DNA of 64,000 nt. Source: Streptomyces sp. HUAS CB01. GTDB lineage: Bacteria > Actinomycetota > Actinomycetes > Streptomycetales > Streptomycetaceae. The stretch lies in NCBI RefSeq assembly GCF_030406905.1, contig NZ_CP129137.1:1739001-1803000 (forward strand), written 5' to 3'. The notes below the pieces were generated by a model. It saw only the letters and a list, made by a program, of their open reading frames with translations. It was not told where the DNA came from and did no database searches. Numbering within the stretch: position 1 is the stretch's first letter; each line of letters opens with the position of its first letter. The translations under genes were made by a program, and so were the position numbers. Of the stretch, positions 38,680 to 46,798 are shown piece by piece.

Positions 38680-39963
38680 GTGGCCAGTACCTCGCATGAC
38701 GTGCCGATAGCCGTGGGCTCCGTCGACCTGCCCGCCCTGCGCCGCAGGATCACGCCCGTGCTGATCGTGAGCCAGATCCTGGGCGGGCTCGGGGTCGCGA
38801 CCGGCATCGCCCTGGCAGCCGTGCTGGCCCAGCAGGTCAGCGGGTCGGAGGCGCTGTCGGGCCTGGCCCCCACCGCGACGGTCGCCGGGACGGCGCTGCT
38901 GTCCGTGCCGCTCGCCGCGCTCATGACCGCTCGCGGGCGGCGCCCCGGGCTGGTGCTGGCCTATGTGATCGGGTCCGCGGGTGCGGGTGTGGTGGTGCTG
39001 GCGTCGGTGCTCGGGAACTTCCCCCTGCTCCTGCTGGGAATGGCCGCGTTCGGAGCCGCGTCCTCGGCGAACCTCCAGGCGCGGTTCGCCGCCGCGGACC
39101 TGGCGGAACCGGCGCGACGCGCCCGCGCCATCTCCCTGGTGGTGTGGGCGACCACGATCGGCGCGGTCCTCGGACCGAACATCGCGGCACCGGCGGGCCG
39201 CAGCGTCTCCGGGGTCGGCATACCGGAGGCCGCGGGGCCGTTCGTCTGGGCCGCCGGGGTCTTTCTGATCGCGGCGGTGGTCGTCGCCGTCCTGCTCCGG
39301 CCTGATCCGCTGCTGACGGCCCGGGCGCTCGCGCCGTCGGAGGAGGGGGACAAGGAGGAGCGGTCGCTGCGGGCGGGGGTGCGTGCCGTACGGGAGTCCA
39401 CGGGGGCCCGGCTGGCGCTCGTCACGGTCGCGGTGTCGCACACCGCGATGGTGTCGATCATGTCGATGACCCCCGTGGCGCTGAGCCACCACGGCGCCGG
39501 TATCCAGCTGATCGGCCTGGTCATCAGTGGCCACATCGCCGGTATGTACGCGTTCTCGCCGGTGATGGGCATGCTGTCCGACCGCTTCGGCAGACTCTCC
39601 GTGATCGGCCTCGCCGTGGCACTGCTGTCGGTCGCCGCACTGCTCGCGGGTACCGCGGGGGCGAGCCACGGCCGTACGGCGGCGGGTCTGTTCCTGCTCG
39701 GCCTCGGCTGGTCCGCCGGCCTGGTCTCCGGTTCCGCCCTGCTCACCGACTCCGTCCCGGGCCCCGCCCGGGCCGCGGCCCAGGGCCTGTCGGACCTGAC
39801 CATGAACGCGTCAGCGGGCATCGGCGGTGTCATGGCGGGACTGATCGTCGCGCAGGGAGGCTACGGCCTGCTCAACCTCATCGGCGCGTGTCTGCTGCTG
39901 CCGCTCGCGGCCCTCGCCGTCCGCCGCGCCCTCGCGGGAAGCGGCAAAGCGGCCGAGGGCTGA
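38680..39963 (+). CDS. MFS transporter (drug/efflux type)
   Basis: A 427-residue 12-helix major facilitator. Loop 2-3 has LAALMTARGRRPGLVLAY and loop 8-9 has GMLSDRFGRLSVIGLAV. Conserved Gly-rich helices (GLGWSAGLVSGSALLTDSVP, ASAGIGGVMAGLIV) fit exporters of the DHA type. The start is taken as GTG at 38680 (MASTSHDVPIAVGSVDLPALRRRI); a GGAGGGGAGG lies about 20 nt upstream, rather far, so the exact start is uncertain. Substrate unknown. Confidence 0.87.
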   Translation: MASTSHDVPIAVGSVDLPALRRRITPVLIVSQILGGLGVATGIALAAVLAQQVSGSEALSGLAPTATVAGTALLSVPLAALMTARGRRPGLVLAYVIGSAGAGVVVLASVLGNFPLLLLGMAAFGAASSANLQARFAAADLAEPARRARAISLVVWATTIGAVLGPNIAAPAGRSVSGVGIPEAAGPFVWAAGVFLIAAVVVAVLLRPDPLLTARALAPSEEGDKEERSLRAGVRAVRESTGARLALVTVAVSHTAMVSIMSMTPVALSHHGAGIQLIGLVISGHIAGMYAFSPVMGMLSDRFGRLSVIGLAVALLSVAALLAGTAGASHGRTAAGLFLLGLGWSAGLVSGSALLTDSVPGPARAAAQGLSDLTMNASAGIGGVMAGLIVAQGGYGLLNLIGACLLLPLAALAVRRALAGSGKAAEG

Positions 39964-39979
39964 CCGCCCACCGGCGCCG

Positions 39980-40357
39980 TCACTGGCTGATGTGGTACGC
40001 CTTGCGCAGCGTCTCGTGCACGGTCCACGTCGTACGGTCGCCCTCGCGCAGCACACAGGCGTCGCCCGGCCCGATCTCCAGCGTGTCGCCGCCCTCGACC
40101 GCGACCGTGGCGCGCCCGCTCACGACGACGAACAGTTCGTCGGCCTCCGTGTCGGTGACCACGCCGGGCGTGATCTGCCAGAGGCCGCGCACCTGCTTCC
40201 CGTCCTCGGACTCCCACAGCACCCTGCCCGTCACCACCGGGTCCCCCGAGACGATCTGCGCCGGGTCGAGGGGCTCGGGCTCCAGCTCCGCGTCCGCAAT
40301 GTGCACGACGAACGAAGGAGAAGAAGGCCCGGCAACTGAGTGATCAAAGGTCGTCAT
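39980..40357 (-). CDS. cupin-domain protein (DUF861-like)
   Basis: A 125-residue single cupin. The beta-barrel carries RGLWQITPGVVTDTEADELFVVVSGRATV and GDACVLREGDRTTWTVHETLRKAYHI, in which the Glu/Tyr-rich pattern matches the (S)-ureidoglycine aminohydrolase-like cupin group rather than HxH metal cupins. Activity unknown. TAAGGT lies 8 bp before the ATG. Convergent with the MFS gene, 16 bp apart. Confidence 0.83.
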   Translation of the reverse strand: MTTFDHSVAGPSSPSFVVHIADAELEPEPLDPAQIVSGDPVVTGRVLWESEDGKQVRGLWQITPGVVTDTEADELFVVVSGRATVAVEGGDTLEIGPGDACVLREGDRTTWTVHETLRKAYHISQ

Positions 40358-40397
40358 GGCCGCTCACCTTAGCGGGCGAAAGATCCGCGGTGAGCGG
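40358..40397. promoter_or_regulatory. inverted repeat between cupin and C39-peptidase genes
   Basis: GCCGCTCACC (40358-40367) and GGTGAGCGGC (40388-40397) form a perfect 10-bp inverted repeat directly at the cupin start. It covers the likely cupin -10, so an operator is plausible. Confidence 0.45.
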
Positions 40398-40526
40398 CGA
40401 GCCGCCCCGGGAGGCGCAGAGGCAGGCGGCACCGTCGTGGTACGCCCACAGCTGCCCACGCGCAACGGCGTGCGACACCCACGGCAGCGCTTGCCCGAGT
40501 TCCCCCTCGTACAGGAGCGACCACCG

Positions 40527-41414
40527 ATGTCAGCAGTGCGCACAGGGCGTTGCCTCGCCCTCATGACGGCCGCGTGCCTCCTCTCCGCCCTCACGACGGC
40601 CGGACCGACCGCCGCCGCGGAGCCCGCCGACGCCCGCGCGACGGCCGGGCACGACACCGATCCGTTCCCCGGATCCGAGTCCCGGCGGGCACCCGGAGCC
40701 TTCTACAAGCAGGCCCTCGACACCCTGGGCCCGCAGCGGCTCACCGCGGAGCAGCGCAGGCTGACCGCCCGGAAGGAGGCGGAGGCCTCCTCGTGGTTCC
40801 GACGGCCCGCCGCCCGCGCGAAGCGCGCCGGCTACGTCGTCTCGGGCGGGCTGCACCAGTCCCAGCAGACGTCGTACTGGTGCGGACCGGCGGCGCTCGT
40901 CATCGCGCAGTCCGCGCACGACGAGGTCGGTGGACGGTCGCAGCAGAGCGCGGCGAACCTCCTGGAGACCGATTCCAGCGGCACGGCCTGGTACGGGGTC
41001 GGCATCGACGTACCCGAGCCGACCGGCTATCCGATGGTCGACGCCCTCAACCACCGTCTCCCGGGGGCCAACTACGTGCCCCGGTCGCTCCCGTACAGCC
41101 CGACGTCGGCCGACGTGGCGGACTTCCGGGAGCACATCGTCCACAACACGGACTACGACTACGCGATCGCCGGCAACGCCTGGGAGGTGCCGGGCGGACC
41201 GCACCTGGCAGGCCACCCGAACATCGAGATCTTCCACTGGGTCGCCATCGACGGCTACAACAGCGACACGGACGCGCAGCAGGTCCGCTATCTGGACCCG
41301 GTCGGCGGGGTGAGCACCAGCGTCATCTCGTGGGCGGGCGGCGTCCCCAAGTCGGCCAGGATCTCCGCGGACACCCTCACGACGATCATGGGTGGCCGTG
41401 GCTACGTCTGGTAG
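40527..41414 (+). CDS. secreted C39-like cysteine peptidase
   Basis: A 295-residue exported protein with a Sec signal peptide (LALMTAACLLSALTTAGPTAAA). The papain-like peptidase core has Q114 and C119 (QQTSYWCGPAAL), H237 (IFHWVAIDGYN) and D257 (RYLDPVGG), so the triad is intact. The family (C39-like, Peptidase_C39_2) is common in Streptomyces; substrates are mostly unknown. AGGAG lies 11 nt before the ATG. The next gene starts inside its 3' end. Confidence 0.87.
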   Translation: MSAVRTGRCLALMTAACLLSALTTAGPTAAAEPADARATAGHDTDPFPGSESRRAPGAFYKQALDTLGPQRLTAEQRRLTARKEAEASSWFRRPAARAKRAGYVVSGGLHQSQQTSYWCGPAALVIAQSAHDEVGGRSQQSAANLLETDSSGTAWYGVGIDVPEPTGYPMVDALNHRLPGANYVPRSLPYSPTSADVADFREHIVHNTDYDYAIAGNAWEVPGGPHLAGHPNIEIFHWVAIDGYNSDTDAQQVRYLDPVGGVSTSVISWAGGVPKSARISADTLTTIMGGRGYVW

Positions 41415-42759
41415 GTCCATCAGGAAGCATCTGATCCGCGGGCCCCGTCGGGACGGCGGGGCGGCGCCGGACCGGCCGCTCCGCGCGGGCGGGCTCCGAG
41501 CGGGGGCGAACGCGCCGTCGGTCCCGGCGCTGCTGGGCTCGGCCCTGCTGGTGGTCGCGGGCCTGGGATGTTCACCGGGCCGCACGTCCGGCCCCGCGGA
41601 GCCCACGCCCTCCCCGGTTCCCTCGGCATCCGCCTCCGCCGGGCCGACGCCGTCCTCGCACGCGCTCCCGTCCGGCTCCGTGCCGACGGGGTCGCCGCCG
41701 GCGACGGTCGTCAGGGCGGCCTGCGAGGCACCCCTGCCCGAGAGCTGGCGGTCCGCGCTCGCGGCGGGCGAGTTCCGTGCGCCGACGGGCCAGCGCGCCG
41801 TCCTCACCGAGGTCGGCCCCCGGGCCCGCTGGACCGTCGTCCAGCTCTCCGACGGGCGGAGCCGCCGGGCGGCCGTGGTCGAGGACGCCGAGCCGCCGCG
41901 CACGCTGCTGACGTTCACCGACCCCGTCGAGCACCAGCTCCTCGCCGCCGATGTGTCGGCGGACGGGAGGTGGACGGCGTTCGCGGTGCTGGAAGGACGC
42001 ACGCTCGACAGTCCGTGGTCGCTGTACGTGCAGGACGCCGAGGGCGGGATGCGCCGACTCGCACGGTCCACCCTCCCCGGTCCGCTCCCCCAGCCCGTCG
42101 TCCGGGACGGTTCGGTCTTCTGGGCGCAGGGCACGGGCAAGGGCCGGGCCACGATCTTCACCAGTCCGGTCCGCCCGCCCGGCTCAGGGGACCGGGCGCC
42201 CGCGCCGCGCGCCCTGCACTCCGGGGTGATCGACGCCCCGTTCGCCGCGGGCGCGCTGCTGGCGTGGCGGGAGGCGGGTGCGGACGGCCGGTCGACGAAG
42301 CTGTCCGCGCTGTCGTTCGCCACGCTGCGCCCGGCCGGGCTGCCGGGTCCTCTCGGCGCGCTGCGCGATCTGAGGTCCCCGGCCTCGGACGGGGCGACCT
42401 GGGCCTGGATCGAGGACGAGGCGGACGGGGGTGAACCGAGGCTGGTGGTCTGGCGGCAGGGACAGTCGTCACCGGTGGCCCGGCTCTCCGGGGCCCCCGC
42501 GGCCGAGGGGCTCGACCAGCTGCGGATCAGCGGTGAACTGATCACCTGGCGTACGCCGGAGGCCGCCTACGCACTGGACCTGCGGACCTCCGCGTACACG
42601 CGCGTCACCCCGCAGTACGGCTACGCCCAGGCCAGGGCGGGCACGCTGGCCGTCGCGTACAACAGGGACCGGACGAAGGGGCCGGGTGCGCGGTCGGTGA
42701 TCCAGGTCGTGCGCGCGGACCGGCTGCCCCGGCTGGCGAAGCCGCGGGGCTGCGGCTGA
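41392..42759 (+). CDS. lipoprotein-like protein, predicted TolB-type propeller
   Basis: A protein of up to 455 residues starting at GTG 41392, overlapping the peptidase gene by 23 bp. After about 45 residues an export segment ends at C60 (ALLVVAGLGC), an imperfect lipobox, followed by a Ser/Pro linker. The rest reads as repeated beta-strands (RWTVVQLSDG, ADGRWTAFAVLEGR, VRDGSVFWAQGTGK, GELITWRTPEAAYALDLRT), like TolB/WD-type propellers. The N-terminal extension before the signal is unusually long, so the true start may lie later. Function unknown; overlap suggests joint expression with the peptidase. Confidence 0.75.
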   Translation: MAVATSGRSIRKHLIRGPRRDGGAAPDRPLRAGGLRAGANAPSVPALLGSALLVVAGLGCSPGRTSGPAEPTPSPVPSASASAGPTPSSHALPSGSVPTGSPPATVVRAACEAPLPESWRSALAAGEFRAPTGQRAVLTEVGPRARWTVVQLSDGRSRRAAVVEDAEPPRTLLTFTDPVEHQLLAADVSADGRWTAFAVLEGRTLDSPWSLYVQDAEGGMRRLARSTLPGPLPQPVVRDGSVFWAQGTGKGRATIFTSPVRPPGSGDRAPAPRALHSGVIDAPFAAGALLAWREAGADGRSTKLSALSFATLRPAGLPGPLGALRDLRSPASDGATWAWIEDEADGGEPRLVVWRQGQSSPVARLSGAPAAEGLDQLRISGELITWRTPEAAYALDLRTSAYTRVTPQYGYAQARAGTLAVAYNRDRTKGPGARSVIQVVRADRLPRLAKPRGCG

Positions 42760-42798
42760 CGCCGCGGAGCCCCGCCGGGCCTCCCGTGCCCGCGGTGC

Positions 42799-42905
42799 TC
42801 CGGCCGGAGGCCGCGATGGCCGGTGGACGCCGATGGCCGGTGGACGCCGATGGCCGGAGGCCGCGATGGCGGTGGGCGCGGTGATCCGGTGATCCGGTGA
42901 TCCGG
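42799..42905. repeat. short tandem repeats upstream of psuG
   Basis: GATGGCCGGTGGACGCC occurs twice in tandem (42816 and 42833), followed by two diverged copies, and then GTGATCCG three times (42882, 42890, 42898). It fills the gap before psuG. Confidence 0.8.
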
Positions 42906-43007
42906 TGGGACGGGAGCAGGCGCGGACGCGGGGCGGCACCCTGATGCGGCCGGCCGTGACGGCCCGACTGGCGAAACGTTTGGGCAGACCGTTGCCGTGC
43001 CAGGGAT

Positions 43008-43922
43008 GTGGACATGCCCGAGACCACGCTGATGCTGTCCGAAGAGGTGCGGGAGGCGTTCGACGCGCGTCGGCCCGTTGTCGCCCTGGAGTCCACGATC
43101 ATCGCCCACGGACTGCCGCGACCACGCAATCTGGCCGTCGCCGAGGAGCTGGAGTCGCTGGTCAGAGGCGTCGGCGCGGTGCCCGCGACGATCGCCGTGC
43201 TGGACGGACGGGCCCATGTCGGCCTGGACAAGCACGAGTTGGAGCGCATCGCGACCGACCCGGCGGTGCGCAAGTTCGGACATCGCGACCTGGCGCCCGC
43301 CCTCGCCACCGGGGCCAGCGGCGCGACGACCGTGTCCGCCACGGCGTTCCTGGCGGCTCGCGCCGGAATCCGGGTCTTCGCTACCGGCGGACTCGGCGGG
43401 GTCCACCGGGAGTGGACGGTCACCCAGGACGAGTCGGCGGATCTGCGGCTGCTCGCCAGGACGGGGATCACCGTCGTCTGCGCCGGGGTCAAGTCGATCC
43501 TCGACGTCGCGGCGACGCTGCAGCGCCTGGAAACGCTCGGGGTCGGCGTCCTCGGCTACGGCACCGACCACTTCCCCGGCTTCTATCTGTCCTCCTCCGG
43601 GCTGCCGGTCGACTGGACGGTCCGTACCCCGGAGGAGGTGGCGGACGTGATGCGGGCGAAGGACGCGCTCGGCGGGCCGGAGACGGCGCTCGTCGTGGCC
43701 CAGCCGGTGCCGGAGGACGAGCAGTTGGACCCCGCGCTGCACGACCGCGTGCTCGCGGAGGCACTGGACGAGTGCCGGGAGCGGGGCATCGGCGGCCAGG
43801 CGGTCACCCCGTTCCTGCTGGACTTCCTGATGAAACGCACGGACGGCGCCTCGCTGGAGGCCAATCTGGCGGCGGTACGCGGCAACGTACGGCTGGCGGC
43901 GCGGATCGCGGCGGCGCTGTGA
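43008..43922 (+). CDS. psuG: pseudouridine-5'-phosphate glycosidase
   Basis: A 304-residue PsuG/IndA-family enzyme that splits pseudouridine 5'-phosphate to uracil and ribose 5-phosphate. Signatures: VALESTIIAHGLPRPRN, ASGATTVSATAFLAARAGI, VFATGGLGGVHRE and VVCAGVKSILD, the last holding the conserved lysine. GTG at 43008 or ATG at 43014 may start it. The stop overlaps the start of the PfkB-type kinase (GTGA), so the two form a psuG-psuK operon for pseudouridine salvage. Confidence 0.93.
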   Translation: MDMPETTLMLSEEVREAFDARRPVVALESTIIAHGLPRPRNLAVAEELESLVRGVGAVPATIAVLDGRAHVGLDKHELERIATDPAVRKFGHRDLAPALATGASGATTVSATAFLAARAGIRVFATGGLGGVHREWTVTQDESADLRLLARTGITVVCAGVKSILDVAATLQRLETLGVGVLGYGTDHFPGFYLSSSGLPVDWTVRTPEEVADVMRAKDALGGPETALVVAQPVPEDEQLDPALHDRVLAEALDECRERGIGGQAVTPFLLDFLMKRTDGASLEANLAAVRGNVRLAARIAAAL

Positions 43923-44869
43923 GGCCACCCGGGGAGGGCGCGCGGTCGACGGGGCCGGACGCGACCGGGGCGTTGCTGGTCGTCGGGGACGTGGCCACGG
44001 ACGTGGTGGCCCGGCACGACGCGGCGCTCACGCACGGGACGGACACCGCGGCGGTGATACGGACGCTCCCGGGCGGGGCCGGCGCCAATGCCGCCTGCTG
44101 GGCGGCGCACTCGGGCTGTGCGGACGTACGGCTGCTCGGCCGGGTCGGCGCCGGCACGGCGGACCGGCACGGCACGCTGCTGCGGGACTCCGGGGTCCGC
44201 CCGATGCTGGTTCCGGACGAGGAGGCACCGACGGCCACGATCGTCGCACTGGTCGACGCGCAGGCCGAACGTACGTTCCTCACCGACAGTGGGGCGGCGC
44301 TGCGGCTGTGCCCCGCCGACTGGTCGGCGGGGCTGCTGGACGGGGTGGCCAGGCTCCATCTGTCCGGGTACCTCTTCTTCTCCGAGCCCAGCCGCGAACT
44401 GGCCGGGCTGGCGCTGGCGGACGCGCTCGACCGGGGCGTCCCGGTGAGCGTCGACCCGGCGTCTGCGGGGTTCATCGCCGCGCTCGGCGTGGACCGGTTC
44501 CTCGCGGCGACGGCGGGGGCGGCGGTGCTCCTCCCGAACGCGGACGAGGCGCGGCTCCTCACCGGCCTCCCCGACGTCGCCGACGCCGCGGCCAAGCTGA
44601 GCCGCCACGTCCCGCTGGCCGTCGTCACGCTCGGCGCGGGCGGTGCGCTCGTCGCGGAGTCGGGCGCGGTGACGGCCCGGGTCTCCGCCGTCCCCGCGAC
44701 GGCGATCGACTCCACGGGCGCGGGCGACGCCTTCACCGGCGCCTTCCTGGCCGCACTGCTCGCCGGTGCGTCCCCGGCCGCCGCGGCGTCGGCGGGATGC
44801 CGCGCGGGCGCCCGAGCGATCACCGTGTGCGGGGGCCGCCCGCCGGGGCGTCCGGGGACGCACCCGTAG
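43919..44869 (+). CDS. psuK: pseudouridine kinase (PfkB family)
   Basis: A 316-residue ribokinase-fold kinase. It begins at the GTG overlapping the psuG stop, which decides the start. LPGGAGANAACWAAHSG is the first PfkB signature; IDSTGAGDAFTGAFLAALL with the catalytic Asp is the second. Coupling to psuG makes pseudouridine the likely substrate, giving the phosphate that PsuG splits. The C-terminal 33 codons are within a segment that is duplicated just downstream. Confidence 0.88.
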   Translation: MRPPGEGARSTGPDATGALLVVGDVATDVVARHDAALTHGTDTAAVIRTLPGGAGANAACWAAHSGCADVRLLGRVGAGTADRHGTLLRDSGVRPMLVPDEEAPTATIVALVDAQAERTFLTDSGAALRLCPADWSAGLLDGVARLHLSGYLFFSEPSRELAGLALADALDRGVPVSVDPASAGFIAALGVDRFLAATAGAAVLLPNADEARLLTGLPDVADAAAKLSRHVPLAVVTLGAGGALVAESGAVTARVSAVPATAIDSTGAGDAFTGAFLAALLAGASPAAAASAGCRAGARAITVCGGRPPGRPGTHP

Positions 44870-45100
44870 GCCGCGGTCCGGGAGTACCGGGTGCGGGGGC
44901 GGCCCACGCAATCGGCCGGTACCGCAACGGTCCGACGCCGGCGTCCCCGGCCGCCGCGGCGTCGGCGGGATGCCGCGCGGGCGCCCGAGCGATCACCGTG
45001 TGCGGGGGCCGCCCGCCGGGGCGTCCGGGGACGGGCCCGTAGGCCGCGGTCCGGGAGTACCGGGTGCGGGGGCGGCCCACGCAATCGGCCGGTACCGCAA
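44768..45100. repeat. tandem duplication of the psuK 3' end
   Basis: Positions 44768-44927 recur at 44941-45100 (offset 173 bp) with only a CA-to-GG difference noticed. The first copy holds the last codons of psuK and its TAG; the second copy keeps the same frame and TAG (45040-45042) but has no upstream gene body. Confidence 0.93.
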
Positions 45101-45252
45101 GGTCCGGTACCGCAACCGCCCGGGGTCCCCGCGCGTGCGGCCCCCGTACACGGCCGGTCCCGCACCGCCCGGCCGGTACCGCACGGTCCGGTACCGCACC
45201 CGTCCGGTTCCGAGAACCGTCCGGGACCCCGCGCGTGCGGCCCCGGAGTCTC
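44870..45252. other. 383-bp repeat-rich region between convergent genes
   Basis: Non-coding. Besides the psuK duplication, CGGTACCGCA occurs about five times (44919, 45089, 45104, 45174 and 45189 areas), and a CCCCGCGCGTGCGGCCCC block appears twice (about 45127 and 45230). Paired GGTACC-containing arms could form terminators. Confidence 0.6.
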
Positions 45253-45921
45253 CTACCGCGCTGCGCCGTTCTCGTCCTCGGCCTCCCACGGCGCGTTCCA
45301 CGCGGGGTGGCGCGGGTCGTCGGCGCGGACCACCACGTCGGCTGCGCCGGACGGCGAGACCTCGTGCTCGTAGCGCTCGAAGGCCGGCAGCGTCCACAGC
45401 TCGCCGGGGTCTGTGCGGCGACGAAGGGCACCGGGCGACAGGCGCAGATGGACGGTCAGGTCGAAGGGGAACCAGTGCCCGAGGAGGAGCGGGCCGTGGA
45501 GCACCAGCACGCCGCCGGGCGGCAGTTCGGCGCGCGGGCTACGGGTCGAGCGGTCCGTGGCCGGGTCCCGGAGGTCCGGGAGCACCCGGCCCGAGCCGCC
45601 CGGCTCCAGCGGCCCGAACACCTCGCGCCAGAGCGCCCCGGTGTCGAACCAGCCGTCGTAGTAGCTGTCGGGATCCTCGCGACCGAGCTCGAACCGCAGC
45701 GAGGCGGGCCGCAGGAACCCGCCCGTGCCCACGACCTGCACCGCCCGGCCGCGCAGCCGCAGAGCCTCGGCGAGGGCGCCGGCCGTGCCCGCCGTGCCGG
45801 CGGCGGGGGCGCCGTCGACGGCGATGCGCAGCCAGGGGCTGCCGTCGTCGGCCCGGCTCGCCGTGACGCGCTCGGCGAGGGCCTCGGTCAGCCGTTCCCA
45901 GGTGATCGGTTCCAGTCGCAC
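45253..45921 (-). CDS. uridine kinase-like protein with degenerate P-loop
   Basis: A 222-residue protein of the kind usually annotated uridine kinase in Streptomyces. After LRIAVDG the P-loop position reads GAPAAGTAGTAG, with no GK[ST]. The acidic/aromatic block EDPDSYYDGWFDTGALWREVF and GGVLVLHGPLLLGHWFPFDLTVHL keep the kinase-like core. GTG at 45921 is chosen; it follows the HxlR-gene stop by 7 bp, so the two genes form an operon. Catalysis is doubtful without the lysine. Confidence 0.75.
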   Translation of the reverse strand: MRLEPITWERLTEALAERVTASRADDGSPWLRIAVDGAPAAGTAGTAGALAEALRLRGRAVQVVGTGGFLRPASLRFELGREDPDSYYDGWFDTGALWREVFGPLEPGGSGRVLPDLRDPATDRSTRSPRAELPPGGVLVLHGPLLLGHWFPFDLTVHLRLSPGALRRRTDPGELWTLPAFERYEHEVSPSGAADVVVRADDPRHPAWNAPWEAEDENGAAR

Positions 45922-45928
45922 CGGTCCA

Positions 45929-46696
45929 TCATGGCCGCCGGCCGCCGTCCCGCTCCTCTCCACCCCGCGACGGCGGGCCGCAGGACGCGTCGACGAGTTC
46001 GCCCGCGTCCCGGCGCGTGCCGCGCGGCTCCCCCACCGGCCCCGGATCCCCGGCCCACGCGACCGCCAGGGGCCCGCTGCCGGAGACGCGGATGCGTCCG
46101 TCCCGTACGGCCTCCTCGAGACCGAGGTCTCCTCGGCTGACGGCGAGGCAGGTCCCGCCGTCCAGCTCCAGCCGGGCGACCGGGACACCGGCGGGCGCCG
46201 GGCCGTCCCCGTAACCGGGCGCTCCGGACCCGTCCGGCGCCAGGCGCAGATGGAACTCCCCCTCCGGAAGCCGCACGTCGACCGTGCCCGTCACACCCGC
46301 CGCCTCCAGGCGGCGCAGCAGCGGGACGGCGAACCAGTGGGCCCTGACCGCGTCCGTCGGCCGCGGCCCGTCGAGCGCGGGCGCGCCCCACTCGGCCAGG
46401 GCTCCGACCAGCGGGAGCAACGCCCTTCCACGTTCGGTCAGTTCGTACACGTACGCCGAGACCGGAGCGGGCAGCCGGCGCCGGGCCGCCAGCCCGTCGC
46501 GTTCCATGTCCTTGAGCCGGGAGGCGAGGACGTCCGTGCTGACGCCGGGCAGATCGGCGTGGAGATCGGTGTACCGGCGGGGGCCTGCGAGCAGTTCCCG
46601 CACGATCAGCAGCGTCCAGCGGTCGCCGACGGAGTCGAGGGCGCGGGCGACGGCGCAGTACTGGTCGTAGCTTCGGCGGCGTGGAGGACGGGGCAT
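45929..46696 (-). CDS. HxlR-family transcriptional regulator with SCP2-like C-terminal domain
   Basis: A 255-residue regulator. The first about 110 residues are an HxlR winged helix (YCAVARALDSVGDRWTLLIVRELLAGPRRYTDLHADLPGVSTDVLASRLKDMERDGL, split here for description: sensor cysteine C14, recognition helix near residue 50). The C-terminal half (FHLRLAPDG, LAVSRGDLGLEEAVRDGRIRV) resembles an SCP2-type lipid-binding fold. It is divergent from the aminotransferase and likely binds the half-sites in the shared gap. Confidence 0.88.
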   Translation of the reverse strand: MPRPPRRRSYDQYCAVARALDSVGDRWTLLIVRELLAGPRRYTDLHADLPGVSTDVLASRLKDMERDGLAARRRLPAPVSAYVYELTERGRALLPLVGALAEWGAPALDGPRPTDAVRAHWFAVPLLRRLEAAGVTGTVDVRLPEGEFHLRLAPDGSGAPGYGDGPAPAGVPVARLELDGGTCLAVSRGDLGLEEAVRDGRIRVSGSGPLAVAWAGDPGPVGEPRGTRRDAGELVDASCGPPSRGGEERDGGRRP

Positions 46697-46727
46697 GCGG
46701 GGCAGTCTAGACCGGTTGTTGGACTTT

Positions 46728-46753
46728 CCAAGCTCCTACTTGGTAAAACCAAG
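46728..46753. promoter_or_regulatory. three-half-site operator in the HxlR/aminotransferase gap
   Basis: CCAAG (46728-46732), 6 bp, CTTGG (46739-46743), 5 bp, CCAAG (46749-46753) give two overlapping palindromes in an AT-richer patch 32-57 bp from the HxlR start. This fits a dimeric winged-helix regulator site controlling both directions. Confidence 0.55.
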
Positions 46754-46798
46754 TGCCATCGCGTTCCACCGTCGCGCCAGTCCTGGGGAGGCCTCCGC

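Noticed and set aside
42605..43928. Long open frames opposite psuG-psuK
   Set aside because: They are Arg/Ala-rich antisense frames; the sense strand has two clear enzymes.
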